A stretch of DNA of 64,000 nt. It comes from Variovorax sp. WS11. Lineage in GTDB: Bacteria; Pseudomonadota; Gammaproteobacteria; Burkholderiales; Burkholderiaceae_C. Positions 53,178 to 61,732 of this stretch are shown piece by piece; the first letter of the stretch is position 1; each line of letters begins with the position of its first letter. The DNA lies in assembly GCF_010499245.1 (NCBI RefSeq), contig NZ_JAAGOW010000005.1:930001-994000 (forward strand), given 5' to 3'. The notes below the pieces were generated by a model. It searched no databases. It was given only the letters and a program-made list of their open reading frames with translations, and was not told where the DNA came from. Both the position numbers and the translations under genes were made by a program.

Positions 53178-53463
53178 ACGCCATGCGCACCTCACGCGCC
53201 CGTGGGCTTGAAAACGACTTATCCACCGCGTCGGCCGGTACGTCGCAAGCGCCGACCGCCGCCGTGGATAAGTCTACGCAGCGCCCCTTGCCAAACACCT
53301 GGAACATCGCTTCGCGACTGTGCGTTTCAAACTGATCGTGGACGATTGAGATACAGTGAACCCCTCGCTTGCGCGCATCCCATGCGCGTCCATGATGGCG
53401 CTGAAACGCCGTCCACGATCAGCCTGAAACAGGCGTCCACGATCGCTGAAATGCGCACCTGCT

Positions 53464-53785
53464 GCTAGCCGGGTTGATCATGGCTGCCTGCGCGGCAACA
53501 TCAATGGGCTGGTTCGGCTTGCTGTTCGCACAGCTGCTGCGGCTGGTGCCGCGCGAAGAGCTGGCGCACTGCTCGGGCGGTGTCCAGGTCTTCACCTTCG
53601 GCGGCTCCATGTTGGGACCCTACCTGGTCTCCTGCATGCTGGAACTGGGCCATTCGTACTCGGTGGCCTATGTCTGTCTGGGGACTTTTACGATGGGGGG
53701 TGGGGCAGCACTGCTGTTTCACGCGCCCTCCCGGGCAGCGGAGCGTGCCCAGGCTGAAGCTGTGGAGGTCGTGAACCGAACTTGA
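53464..53785 (+). pseudogene. MFS transporter, 3' part
   Basis: Continuation of 49796-50706: LAGLIMAACAATSMGWFGLL, FAQLLRLVPREELAHCSGGV, FGGSMLGPYLVSCMLELGHS and a final helix, ending at 53785. Helices 9-12 of the transporter. Confidence 0.88.
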
Positions 53786-53870
53786 CGAAAGCTGCCCGCG
53801 TGCCGCCGTCCTCGAAATGACGGCGCCGGTATCGGTGACGCATTTGCTGCATCACGGAGGAAGGAGACGA

Positions 53871-54818
53871 TCACTTCAGCGAAGATTCGCTGAGCACCTG
53901 AGCGACCGCGGACGAGGGTTCGCTTTCCGTGCTGAATGCTTCAACAAGGAAATCAACGAAGACGCGCACCTTGCGCGAAAGGCCTCTGCTCGATGGGTAG
54001 ATCGCATACAAATCTGCATCTCCGGGGCGAGGATTGACGGCGTACTCGCTCAGCACCCTGATCATTCGGCCATCGGCAAGCAGCTGGCGGACCATCCATT
54101 CGTGCACGATGATCACGCCCAGATCGGACAGGCCGGACGAAAGCAGGACCAGTCCATTGTCGGACCGGATGCTGCCGCGCACTTCGACCTCCTGAAGTTC
54201 GCCTTCGCGCGCGAAACTCCATCGGTTGCGATAGGAGGGAGCCGCAAAAAGCAAGCAGTTGTGCTGGCGCAGGTCCTCAGGTGTACGGGGAATGCCGTGC
54301 TTGTCGAAGTAGGCAGGCGTCCCGCAAACGATGCGCCGGCTCGGACTGAGGCGGCGCGCCACGATATCGGCATCCGGCAGGTCGCCGAGCCAGAGAGCTA
54401 CGTCTATATTGTTCGCGATCAGATCGCGCCGTTCATCGCTGAGCGTGATCTCCAGCTGCAAGTCAGGGTAGTGCGCAAACAGCCGGGGCAGCGCGGGCAC
54501 AACGACTGTCGTCCCCGCCGTCACTCGAAGTGAAACCCGCAGCAGGCCCTTCACGTCATCCCGCAAGGACCTTGCCTCGGAGGTCGCGTTGTCCAGGTCG
54601 TTGGCGATGGCAGTCACGCGCTCATGAAATTGCCTACCGGCATCGGTGAGAGACAGGCTGCGGGTGCTGCGATTGAGAAGCCGGACCCCCAGCTCGTCCT
54701 CCAGCGACTTCACTTGGCGTGCCACGGAGCTGATGGAGGAGACATCGCGTGCCGCAGCGGAGAAGCTGCCGGCTTCCACTACTTTGATGAAGGTTCTGAT
54801 GCGGGTGAATTCGTCCAT
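53871..54818 (-). CDS. LysR-type transcriptional regulator
   Basis: 315 residues, complete. HTH domain MDEFTRIRTFIKVVEAGSFS, AAARDVSSISSVARQVKSLE, LLNRSTRSLSLTDAG; effector domain from LRVSLRVTAGTTVVVPALPR. The family of LysR with N-terminal MDxF..IRTFI..VVE often controls adjacent oxidoreductases. It is divergent from the flavin monooxygenase operon starting at 55000, with ~180 bases between starts. It is the likely regulator of that operon; the co-inducer is unknown. Confidence 0.92.
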   Translation of the reverse strand: MDEFTRIRTFIKVVEAGSFSAAARDVSSISSVARQVKSLEDELGVRLLNRSTRSLSLTDAGRQFHERVTAIANDLDNATSEARSLRDDVKGLLRVSLRVTAGTTVVVPALPRLFAHYPDLQLEITLSDERRDLIANNIDVALWLGDLPDADIVARRLSPSRRIVCGTPAYFDKHGIPRTPEDLRQHNCLLFAAPSYRNRWSFAREGELQEVEVRGSIRSDNGLVLLSSGLSDLGVIIVHEWMVRQLLADGRMIRVLSEYAVNPRPGDADLYAIYPSSRGLSRKVRVFVDFLVEAFSTESEPSSAVAQVLSESSLK

Positions 54819-54999
54819 TCAATGACCTCGAACCTGCATTGTAGAGATGGGGCGGGAAACGCCCCATCATCTTTGCGCCTGAGGCAAGGATGCTTGGCTT
54901 GACCGCGTCTAGCTGCCGCGCCGGCTCGTCCATAAAATTTTCGCAAGTCCAGAGGGTTTGCCGCATGTAGCGGCAGAACCAGGACACGAAAGGACAGCA

Positions 55000-56775
55000 A
55001 TGCAGGAAACGATCATGGAAAACCGGACGGCACAAGCGTCGGGTTTGAACGAAGCCGATCATGTAGACCAATGGCTCTGCGACTTCGAGGAAGCTCTACG
55101 CGCCGGCGACCGAAGCAAGCTCGAGCAGCTTTTCATCGATGACGCGCATTGGCGCGACCTCATCGCCTTCACCTGGAACGTGACGCCCTCCGACTCACGG
55201 GACATGGTCGTCTCCACGCTCCTGCGCGAGCAGCCGCGGGTGCAGGCGCATGACTTCAGGATTGCCGAAGGACGCACGCCGCCGAGGCGCGTGAAGCGCA
55301 CAGGGGTGGAGGTGATCGAGGCGATCTTTCAGTTCGAGACAGCTTCAGGTCGCTGCCTGGGTGTGCTGCGGCTGCCGGCCGCCGACCCGGGGAGAGCTTG
55401 GGTCATCAGCACCTCGCTGCGGGAACTGAAAGGTCATGAAGAACCTGTGGGGGGCAGGCGGCCAGAGGGGACGAGCAATCGGATTTTCGGTGGCGAGGCC
55501 TGGGGCCAGCGGCGTTCGCGCGAGCAGCGGTACGACGAGCGAGATCCTGCCGTGTTGGTGGTCGGAGGGGGGCACAACGGCTTGCTGGTTGCGGCGCGCC
55601 TGCGCCTGCTGGGGGTGGACGCGCTGGTGGTGGAACGGCTGCCGAACGTCGGCGATGTCTGGCGCAAGCGGTACAGCGCGCTGGCGCTGCACAACGAGAT
55701 TGAGCTGAACCACATGCCCTACATGCCGTTCCCGGCCACCTGGCCCAAGTATCTGACCAAGGACATGCTGGGGGACTGGATCGATGCGTATGCCAAGGCC
55801 TTGGAATGCAATGTGTGGACCGGCACGAAGTTCGTGCAGGGCAGCTACGACGACGCGCGTGGGGTGTGGACCGCACGCGTGCAGCGGGCCGACGGTTCCG
55901 AGCGGGTGCTGCACCCGCGTCATCTGGTCTTCGCCAATGGCATCGTTGGCGAGCCAAAAATGCCGGACACCCCCGGCTTGAAGGACTTCAAGGGTCAGTT
56001 GGTGCATGCGCAGGGCTTCGACAGCGGTGCACCGTGGCGCGGCAAGAACGTGCTGGTGCTGGGGGTGGGCAACAGCGCCCACGACATTGCCCAGGACCTC
56101 CATGGCCACGGCGCCAACGTGAAGATGATCCAGCGCAGCTCGATCACCGTTTTCAGCGTCAAGGCAGCCAGCATCAACCATGCGATTTACTACAACGAAG
56201 GCCTGACCGTCGACGATTGTGATCTCATCGCCACCAGCGGCACTTTCCAGGTGCAGTTGAAGGGTTATCAGCTCGGCACCCAGCGCATGCTGGAGATCGA
56301 CAAGGACTTGTTGGCGGGGCTACGCGCGCGGGGGTTCAAGGTGGACAGCGGTCCGCAAGGCGGTGGCCACCAGATGCGGGTGCGCAACAACCATGGCGGT
56401 TACTACCTCAATGTCGGCTGCTCCGACCTGATCGTGAATGGCGAGATCGGCCTGCTGCACTACGAAGACATCGAACAGTTCGTGCCAGAGGGCGCTTTGA
56501 TGAAGGACGGCCGCGTGGAGAAGGCCGACCTGGTGGTTGCCGCCACGGGGTATCACCCCCCACACGACGTCATCCGCGAACTCCTGGGTGAGGAGATCGC
56601 CGGCAAGATCGGCCCGGTGTGGGGTCTGGACAAGGGCGGTGAGATGTGGAACATGTACAAGCCCACGCCGCAGAAGGGACTTTGGTTTACAGGCGGCGGC
56701 TTTGCGCAGGGCCGCGTGTGGTCCCATTACATCGCCCTCCAGATCAAGGCGCGCGAAGCGGGCATCGTCTCCTGA
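55000..56775 (+). CDS. Flavin-containing monooxygenase with N-terminal NTF2-like domain
   Basis: 591 residues from the ATG at 55000 (AAAGGA upstream; an earlier in-frame start lacks a ribosome site). Residues ~15-145 (DHVDQWLCDFEEALRAGDRS KLEQLFIDDAHWRDLIAFTW) look like a SnoaL/NTF2-like domain. Then come the FAD motif VLVVGGGHNGLLVAARLRLL, PNVGDVWRKRYSALALHN, the NADPH motif VLVLGVGNSAHDIAQDL and late AATGYHPPHDVI. The classical BVMO fingerprint is not evident, so N- or S-oxygenation, hydroxylation or ketone oxidation are all possible. First gene of a six-to-seven gene plus-strand cluster. Confidence 0.9.
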   Translation: MQETIMENRTAQASGLNEADHVDQWLCDFEEALRAGDRSKLEQLFIDDAHWRDLIAFTWNVTPSDSRDMVVSTLLREQPRVQAHDFRIAEGRTPPRRVKRTGVEVIEAIFQFETASGRCLGVLRLPAADPGRAWVISTSLRELKGHEEPVGGRRPEGTSNRIFGGEAWGQRRSREQRYDERDPAVLVVGGGHNGLLVAARLRLLGVDALVVERLPNVGDVWRKRYSALALHNEIELNHMPYMPFPATWPKYLTKDMLGDWIDAYAKALECNVWTGTKFVQGSYDDARGVWTARVQRADGSERVLHPRHLVFANGIVGEPKMPDTPGLKDFKGQLVHAQGFDSGAPWRGKNVLVLGVGNSAHDIAQDLHGHGANVKMIQRSSITVFSVKAASINHAIYYNEGLTVDDCDLIATSGTFQVQLKGYQLGTQRMLEIDKDLLAGLRARGFKVDSGPQGGGHQMRVRNNHGGYYLNVGCSDLIVNGEIGLLHYEDIEQFVPEGALMKDGRVEKADLVVAATGYHPPHDVIRELLGEEIAGKIGPVWGLDKGGEMWNMYKPTPQKGLWFTGGGFAQGRVWSHYIALQIKAREAGIVS

Positions 56776-56788
56776 GGCGCGATAAACA

Positions 56789-57328
56789 ATGCGCATCCCG
56801 CCCTGGAACTCCGACAGCAAGCCGCAGCCGCCCGAGCTGGTCGATGCGATCCTCGCACGCCGCGGCGGCGCGCTGTTGAACCTTGATCGCGCCCTGCTCT
56901 GGAGCGAACCGCTCGCTCGGGGCTGGAATGCCTATCTCAAGGCAGTGCGCACGGACCTGAGCGTCAGCCCAAGGCTGCGGGAACTGGGCATCTGCACAGT
57001 CGCCCTGATCACCGGCGCGCACTACGAGTACCACCACCACGCTCCGGACTATCTGGCCGCCGGTGGGTGCCAGGAAAGCCTCGACGCGCTGGATGCCTAT
57101 GTGAAGGCGGGAAAGGACGAACCACCGTCCGGAATGACCGCAGACGAGGCACTGGTCGCACGCTATGCGGCGCAGATGACACGCAATGTTCGCGTCGACG
57201 ATGCGGTGTTTGCTGCGATGACAGAGCGCTTCGACACGACGCAGCTGGTAGAGCTCACGGCGTCCATTGCGACCTACAACATGGTAGCGCGATTCCTGGT
57301 TGCGCTTGGTGTGAGACCGGAGGACTGA
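56789..57328 (+). CDS. Carboxymuconolactone decarboxylase family protein (copy 5 of 5)
   Basis: 179 residues. LSVSPRLRELGICTVALITG AHYEYHHHAPDYLAAGG with the Glu-x-x-x-His pair, then QLVELTASIATYNMVARFLV ALGV, the usual CMD ending. 13 bases after the monooxygenase gene, and its TGA overlaps the ATG of the ligase (TGATG), implying translational coupling. Catalytic function unproven. Confidence 0.88.
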   Translation: MRIPPWNSDSKPQPPELVDAILARRGGALLNLDRALLWSEPLARGWNAYLKAVRTDLSVSPRLRELGICTVALITGAHYEYHHHAPDYLAAGGCQESLDALDAYVKAGKDEPPSGMTADEALVARYAAQMTRNVRVDDAVFAAMTERFDTTQLVELTASIATYNMVARFLVALGVRPED

Positions 57329-58950
57329 TGGCCGCGGAGGTGATCGAGTGCGATCTTCTGGGCGATCTACCGTCGCTCGCGGTGCATCGCTGGGGTGATC
57401 GCAGCGCACTTGTGTTCAAGGACCGCACCTGGTCATACAGGCAGTTCAATCAGGAGGTTGAGATCCTCGCACGGGCGCTCTCGTGCGCCGGCGTGCAGCA
57501 GGGCGACAAGGTGGCCGTCTGGCTTCCGAACAGCCCGGAACTTCAGTTCCTGCTGTTTGCCATCGTGCGCATCGGCGCAGTTGCAGTGCCGCTGAACACG
57601 CGCTACAAGTCCTCGGAGCTCGCGTTTGCATTGCGCCATTCTGGCAGTGTCTTCCTTGTGAGCTGCACGCGAGCAGGCCCCGTGGATTTTGAGGCGCTCT
57701 TGGCGGACGCACTTGGCCTTGTGCCCGAAGAGCAAAACGGCAATGCGACGTTCCCAGCTGCGCCGCAACTGAAGACCGTCGTGCTCATCGGGGACGCGAA
57801 TCTGCCCGGCTCAATCTCATGGGAGCAGTTCCGCGAGCCGGGCACGCGTCCTAGTGCACAGGTGACGCTGCCGACGGTCTGCGCGTCGGATACGGCCATG
57901 ATGATGTTCACCTCTGGCACCACCGGGCGCCCCAAAGGCGTCCTGCTCAATCACGCCGGACTCCGGCTGTGCCGCGATCGTTCCCGCATCATGGGCCTGG
58001 TGGAGAGCGACGTACAGCTTACGTATCTGCCGCTGTTTCACATCTACGCGATCGGCTATTCCGTCATCATGTCCTTCCTCTGCGGCGCCAAGCAGGTGCT
58101 GATGGAGATGTTCAACGGCGAGCACGCGCTGCGCCTTATCCATCAGCACCGCGTGACGGTGGTCCACGGCTTCGAAGCGCATTTCGCCGATCTGCTGGCC
58201 GCCAAGGCCAGACTCGACCTGGATATCGGAAGCCTTCGCACGGCGAGCTTCGCGACCGGCGCGGAGTCGGTGCGAACGCTGGCGCAGAGCGTGCAGAGGG
58301 AGCTCTGCGAGACGGCGGCGAGCTACGGCCTCACCGAAATGTGGGGCGGCATCTCCATCACCTCACCGGGCACCACGTTGTCGCAACGCTGCGAGGCCAG
58401 CGGTCTTCCGCAACCAGGCATCGATGTGCGCATCGTCGATATCGACACCGGCGAGGTACTTCCGTCGGGCGCAGTGGGTGAAATCCAGGTGCGCAGCTAC
58501 GCACGGCTGATCGCGTACCACCAGGATCCTGAAGCGACCAGGGACGCGCTGGATGGCGAGGGCTGGTTCCGCACCGGAGACGCAGGCCTTCTGCGCGAAG
58601 ACGGACACCTGCGGTATCTCGCGCGCTACAAAGACATGCTCAAGGTCGGCGGAGAGAACGTCGCACCGGCCGAGATCGAAGAGCTGCTCTGCAAGATGCC
58701 CGGCATCCGGTCCGCCGCCGTGGTGGGCCGGAAGAGTGAACGCCTTCAAGAGGTACCGGTCGCCTTTGTGGTCCCGGAGGTTGGCGCGCAACCTTCAGAG
58801 GAGGAGGTCATCGAACTCTTCCGCGGAAAGATCGCCAGCTTCAAGATTCCTGTGCGCGTGATCTTCGTGGATGAACTGCCCATGACGTCCACGGGAAAGG
58901 TTCAGAAGGAAGCGCTCAGGCAACGGCTGAACCTGAACAGCACGGAGTAA
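57328..58950 (+). CDS. AMP-dependent acyl-CoA synthetase/ligase (2 of 2)
   Basis: 540 residues. MMMFTSGTTGRPKGVLLNHA (P-loop), ASYGLTEMWGG (adenine loop), WFRTGDAGLLREDGHLRYLA then KDMLKVGGENVAPAEIEELL, and the Lys in STGKVQKEALRQ. Predicts CoA activation of an acid. Start codon overlaps the CMD stop. Sequence groups by eye with medium-chain or aromatic acid ligases and is clearly different from the ligase at 35162. Confidence 0.93.
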   Translation: MAAEVIECDLLGDLPSLAVHRWGDRSALVFKDRTWSYRQFNQEVEILARALSCAGVQQGDKVAVWLPNSPELQFLLFAIVRIGAVAVPLNTRYKSSELAFALRHSGSVFLVSCTRAGPVDFEALLADALGLVPEEQNGNATFPAAPQLKTVVLIGDANLPGSISWEQFREPGTRPSAQVTLPTVCASDTAMMMFTSGTTGRPKGVLLNHAGLRLCRDRSRIMGLVESDVQLTYLPLFHIYAIGYSVIMSFLCGAKQVLMEMFNGEHALRLIHQHRVTVVHGFEAHFADLLAAKARLDLDIGSLRTASFATGAESVRTLAQSVQRELCETAASYGLTEMWGGISITSPGTTLSQRCEASGLPQPGIDVRIVDIDTGEVLPSGAVGEIQVRSYARLIAYHQDPEATRDALDGEGWFRTGDAGLLREDGHLRYLARYKDMLKVGGENVAPAEIEELLCKMPGIRSAAVVGRKSERLQEVPVAFVVPEVGAQPSEEEVIELFRGKIASFKIPVRVIFVDELPMTSTGKVQKEALRQRLNLNSTE

Positions 58951-58953
58951 TTC

Positions 58954-59733
58954 ATGGCTGATGACCCCATCCGTCCGATCATGAGCAAGACAGCCGTCGT
59001 CACTGGTGGTTCGTCCGGAATCGGACGAAGCACGGTGGAACGTCTCCTCTCCGAAGGGTGGACAGTATGGAATCTCGACCTGAACGCCGAGAGCGCTGCG
59101 GACGCCGCTCGCCGGCAGCAGGATGGACGGCGCTACCGGTTCGAGCAGTGCGACGTCTCGCAAGCGGCGAGCGTGAAGAATGCGTTCGAGCAGGTCGGTG
59201 CGGAGCACTCAACGCTCGATGCCCTCATCTGCTCTGCAGGAGCGGTCCGCGTGGGATCGCTGGAGGAGCACACGCCGGAGCAGGTGGACCTGATCCTCGG
59301 CGTCAATGTGAAGGGACCCTGGCTTTGCGTCCGCGAGGCGCTACCGCTGCTGAGAAAAGACGCCAGCACGATCAACCCATCGCGTGTCGTCATCCTCGGC
59401 TCCGTTGCCGGCATCCGGCCAAAGGTCGGGGCCGGGTTCTATGGCGCCAGCAAGGCTGCACTGCACGTGCTCACTGGCGTCCTGGCGGTGGAGCTCGCGC
59501 CCTCGGGAGTCATTGTGAACGCGGTGGCTCCGGCATCGGTCGAGACGCCGATGATGCAGTCGGTCGCAGGCGGCTCGTACAAGATTTCGAATGACTCGCC
59601 GCTTGGACGCATCGCGCAGCCGGAAGACGTCACTGATGTGATCATGTTCTACCTGGGTGACGCGGCCAAGTACGTCAACGGCACCGTCCTGCCCGTTGAT
59701 GGGGGCACACGAGCTGCCTTCGTCAAGAGATAG
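58954..59733 (+). CDS. Short-chain dehydrogenase/reductase (4 of 5)
   Basis: 259 residues from the ATG at 58954, which has GGAG six bases upstream; an ATG at 58981 just before the fold has no ribosome site. VVTGGSSGIGRSTVERLLSE, SAGAVRVGSLEEH, catalytic Ser in LGSVAGIRP and Tyr-x-x-x-Lys in GFYGASKAALHVLTGVLA. TVLPVDGG closes it. Three bases after the ligase stop: same operon. Classical NAD(P)-dependent SDR. Confidence 0.92.
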   Translation: MADDPIRPIMSKTAVVTGGSSGIGRSTVERLLSEGWTVWNLDLNAESAADAARRQQDGRRYRFEQCDVSQAASVKNAFEQVGAEHSTLDALICSAGAVRVGSLEEHTPEQVDLILGVNVKGPWLCVREALPLLRKDASTINPSRVVILGSVAGIRPKVGAGFYGASKAALHVLTGVLAVELAPSGVIVNAVAPASVETPMMQSVAGGSYKISNDSPLGRIAQPEDVTDVIMFYLGDAAKYVNGTVLPVDGGTRAAFVKR

Positions 59734-59826
59734 CCTGCGCTGTGCAGGGCGGGCCGGATCCTGGGTGCAGGAAGGGGCCTCGGGCACTGCGCGAAGGTTG
59801 ACATGCAATGGTTTTGCGCGTCCAAT

Positions 59827-59840
59827 ATACCAATGCGTAT
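59827..59840 (+). promoter_or_regulatory. Operator-like inverted repeat ATAC-N6-GTAT
   Basis: ATACCAATGCGTAT, ~140 bases before the SDR-lyase-hydratase genes. Weak promoter words fit around it (TTGCGC 59814-59819 and GTATGA 59837-59842, 17 apart; or TTGACA at 59798). Confidence 0.5.
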
Positions 59841-59976
59841 GAAAACACGCGCAAGCGTAGATTGGAACCGTCGCATCGATGGCGGTGGACGCATTCTGCA
59901 AAGGGCGCAAGCAAGCACGGCGCGAGTACGGTCGCACCGTCGCATCGGCCGACGCCGCTGAACAAGGAATCCAAAG

Positions 59977-60783
59977 ATGCAGGAGCAGCAATCCGACAAG
60001 GGCAAAAGGCCGGGCTTCTTTGCTGAATTCCCCAGCGAAGGCGTGGCCGTCGTGATCGGCGGCAGCGGTGGCATCGGCAGGGTCGTGTGCCAGCGCCTGG
60101 CGCAATGCGGCTGTGACGTTGCGTTGACCTACCGACGCAATGAGCAGAAGGCTGCTGAAGTGGCGGCCATGGTCGTACAGATCGGGCAGCGTGCCGATTC
60201 GCAGCCGCTGGACCTGACCGATCCCGCCGCCGTGGAGCACTACTACCAGCATGTCGTTGGTCGTTTCGGCCGCATCCATAGCCTGGTGGTCGCGACGGGC
60301 GCGGACATCCGCATGGACTACCTGTCCAACATCAGCGTGGAAGAGTGGCGTTCCACGATCGTCAATGATTTGGTGGGATTCTTCAATGCGGTGAAGCTGG
60401 TTCTGCCGCACCTGCGCGCGGGCGGCGGAGGCTCGATCGTTGCGCTCAGTTCTGCCGCGATGGCGCGGCACTCGCCGATGGACATCCTGTCGACAGGCCC
60501 GAAGGGCGGTATCGAGTCCGTGGTGCGCGCAGTGGCGCGCGAAGAGGGCCGCTACGGCATCCGGGCGAACAGCGTCGGACTCGGTGCGATCGACACCGGC
60601 CTGATGGACCGCGTGTGGGCACATCTGTCGCCCGAGGCTTCCGACGCCATGCGCCACGGCGTTCCTTTGCGCCGCATAGGCAAAGCCGACGAGGCGGCGG
60701 ATGCGATCGTCTTTCTCGCCTCGGAGCGGTCTGCCTTCACCACCGGACAGCGCCTGGTGCTGGACGGCGGGTTCTCCACCTGA
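59977..60783 (+). CDS. SDR-family protein lacking the catalytic tyrosine (5 of 5)
   Basis: 268 residues. Cofactor motif VVIGGSGGIGRVVCQRLAQ, LDLTDPAAVEHYY, VATGADIRMDYL, Ser in ALSSAAMARHS, and the end TTGQRLVLDGGFS. At the place of Tyr-x-x-x-Lys the sequence reads DILSTGPKGGIE: the Lys is kept but the Tyr is Ser. So a normal dehydrogenase reaction is doubtful; an enoyl-reductase-like, dehydratase-like or binding role is possible. It is preceded by an operator-like repeat and followed by the CoA-lyase and MaoC genes. Confidence 0.85.
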   Translation: MQEQQSDKGKRPGFFAEFPSEGVAVVIGGSGGIGRVVCQRLAQCGCDVALTYRRNEQKAAEVAAMVVQIGQRADSQPLDLTDPAAVEHYYQHVVGRFGRIHSLVVATGADIRMDYLSNISVEEWRSTIVNDLVGFFNAVKLVLPHLRAGGGGSIVALSSAAMARHSPMDILSTGPKGGIESVVRAVAREEGRYGIRANSVGLGAIDTGLMDRVWAHLSPEASDAMRHGVPLRRIGKADEAADAIVFLASERSAFTTGQRLVLDGGFST

Positions 60784-60806
60784 GCCCTCTGCGGTGGAAT
60801 GCCATC

Positions 60807-61682
60807 ATGAAGTTTGTTCGTTCCTTTCTCTTTGTGCCGGGAAACAAGACCGGGTGGATCGAAAAGTCGGTGAGCAGCCAGGCCGATGCGCTGATCCTTG
60901 ACCTGGAAGACAGTGTGCCGCCCGCCCAGAAGCCGGAAGCGCGCGAGATCGTTCGTTCCAAGCTGGCTTGGCTGGCCGAACAGAAGCAGCGTACCTGGGT
61001 GAGGATCAATCGCAGCCCGCATCTCTACGACTTCGATGACATCCTTGCCGTTGTCGGATCACATCTCGAAGGCATCGCCCTGTCCAAGCCGAACGGCGTG
61101 GAGGACATCGACACCGTCTCTGCCATGCTTGCGGAAGCCGAATACCGCAAAGGCGTGCGGGTCGGGTCCACCTTGCTGCTTCCCATCCTCGAGACGGCGC
61201 GCTCCATGCAGTTGGCCTTTGACATCGCGCAACGGCCGCGCGTGACTGCGATTACTGGGCTGTCCGTGAAGAACGGGGATGTGGCCCGTGCGCTCGGCAC
61301 TGGATGGACTGCGGAGGGCCGCGAGTCGCTGTTCCTCAAGTCGAGGGTCGTCATGGCGGCGCGTGCAGCCGGCAAGCAGCCCATCGGTGGCCTCTGGCAG
61401 CAGGTGCACGATCTCGAGGGACTCGCGAAAGCCGCGGCCGAGGACCGCTGTCTCGGCATGAGCGGGCAGTTGCTGCTCCACCCGTCGAACGTAGCGATCG
61501 TGAATCGGATCTATAGCCCGTCGCCGGAAGAGGTGGCCTACTGCCGAGGTCTGATCGACGCCGTGGAAAGAGCGCAAGCCGCTGGCCGAGCCTCCACGAT
61601 CTATGAGGGCGAACATGTCGACATCGCGCACGCGAACACGGCCCGGGCGATCCTCGCCCTCGCCCGATCTTTCGAGAACTGA
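60807..61682 (+). CDS. HpcH/HpaI family CoA-ester lyase (malyl-CoA/citramalyl-CoA lyase-like)
   Basis: 291 residues from the ATG at 60807. FVPGNKTGWIEKSVSSQADA and LILDLEDSVPPAQKPEAR are the family start; metal-binding Glu in LLPILETARSM, then SVKNGDVARALGTG and LLLHPSNVAIVNRIYSPS. Cleaves a beta-hydroxyacyl-CoA such as malyl-CoA or citramalyl-CoA into an acyl-CoA and an oxo acid. Followed by a MaoC gene, like the malyl-CoA lyase / mesaconyl-CoA hydratase pair known from other bacteria. Start 23 bases after the SDR. Confidence 0.9.
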   Translation: MKFVRSFLFVPGNKTGWIEKSVSSQADALILDLEDSVPPAQKPEAREIVRSKLAWLAEQKQRTWVRINRSPHLYDFDDILAVVGSHLEGIALSKPNGVEDIDTVSAMLAEAEYRKGVRVGSTLLLPILETARSMQLAFDIAQRPRVTAITGLSVKNGDVARALGTGWTAEGRESLFLKSRVVMAARAAGKQPIGGLWQQVHDLEGLAKAAAEDRCLGMSGQLLLHPSNVAIVNRIYSPSPEEVAYCRGLIDAVERAQAAGRASTIYEGEHVDIAHANTARAILALARSFEN

Positions 61683-61732
61683 GGGGCTTGGGCGCCCTGA
61701 TCCAACCAACCGCGCCACGCGCAGGAAACGAA

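Larger units (their letters stand above)
50707..53457 (+). mobile_element. Intact IS21-family insertion sequence
   Basis: Ends TGCG(T/C)ATTTCAG at both edges in inverted orientation, multiple terminal repeats of TTTCAG-N3-GATCGTGGACG, istA and istB inside, and a 6-base direct duplication CCTGCT at 50701-50706 and 53458-53463. Length 2751 bases. Intact ends and genes suggest recent, possibly active insertion. Confidence 0.93.
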
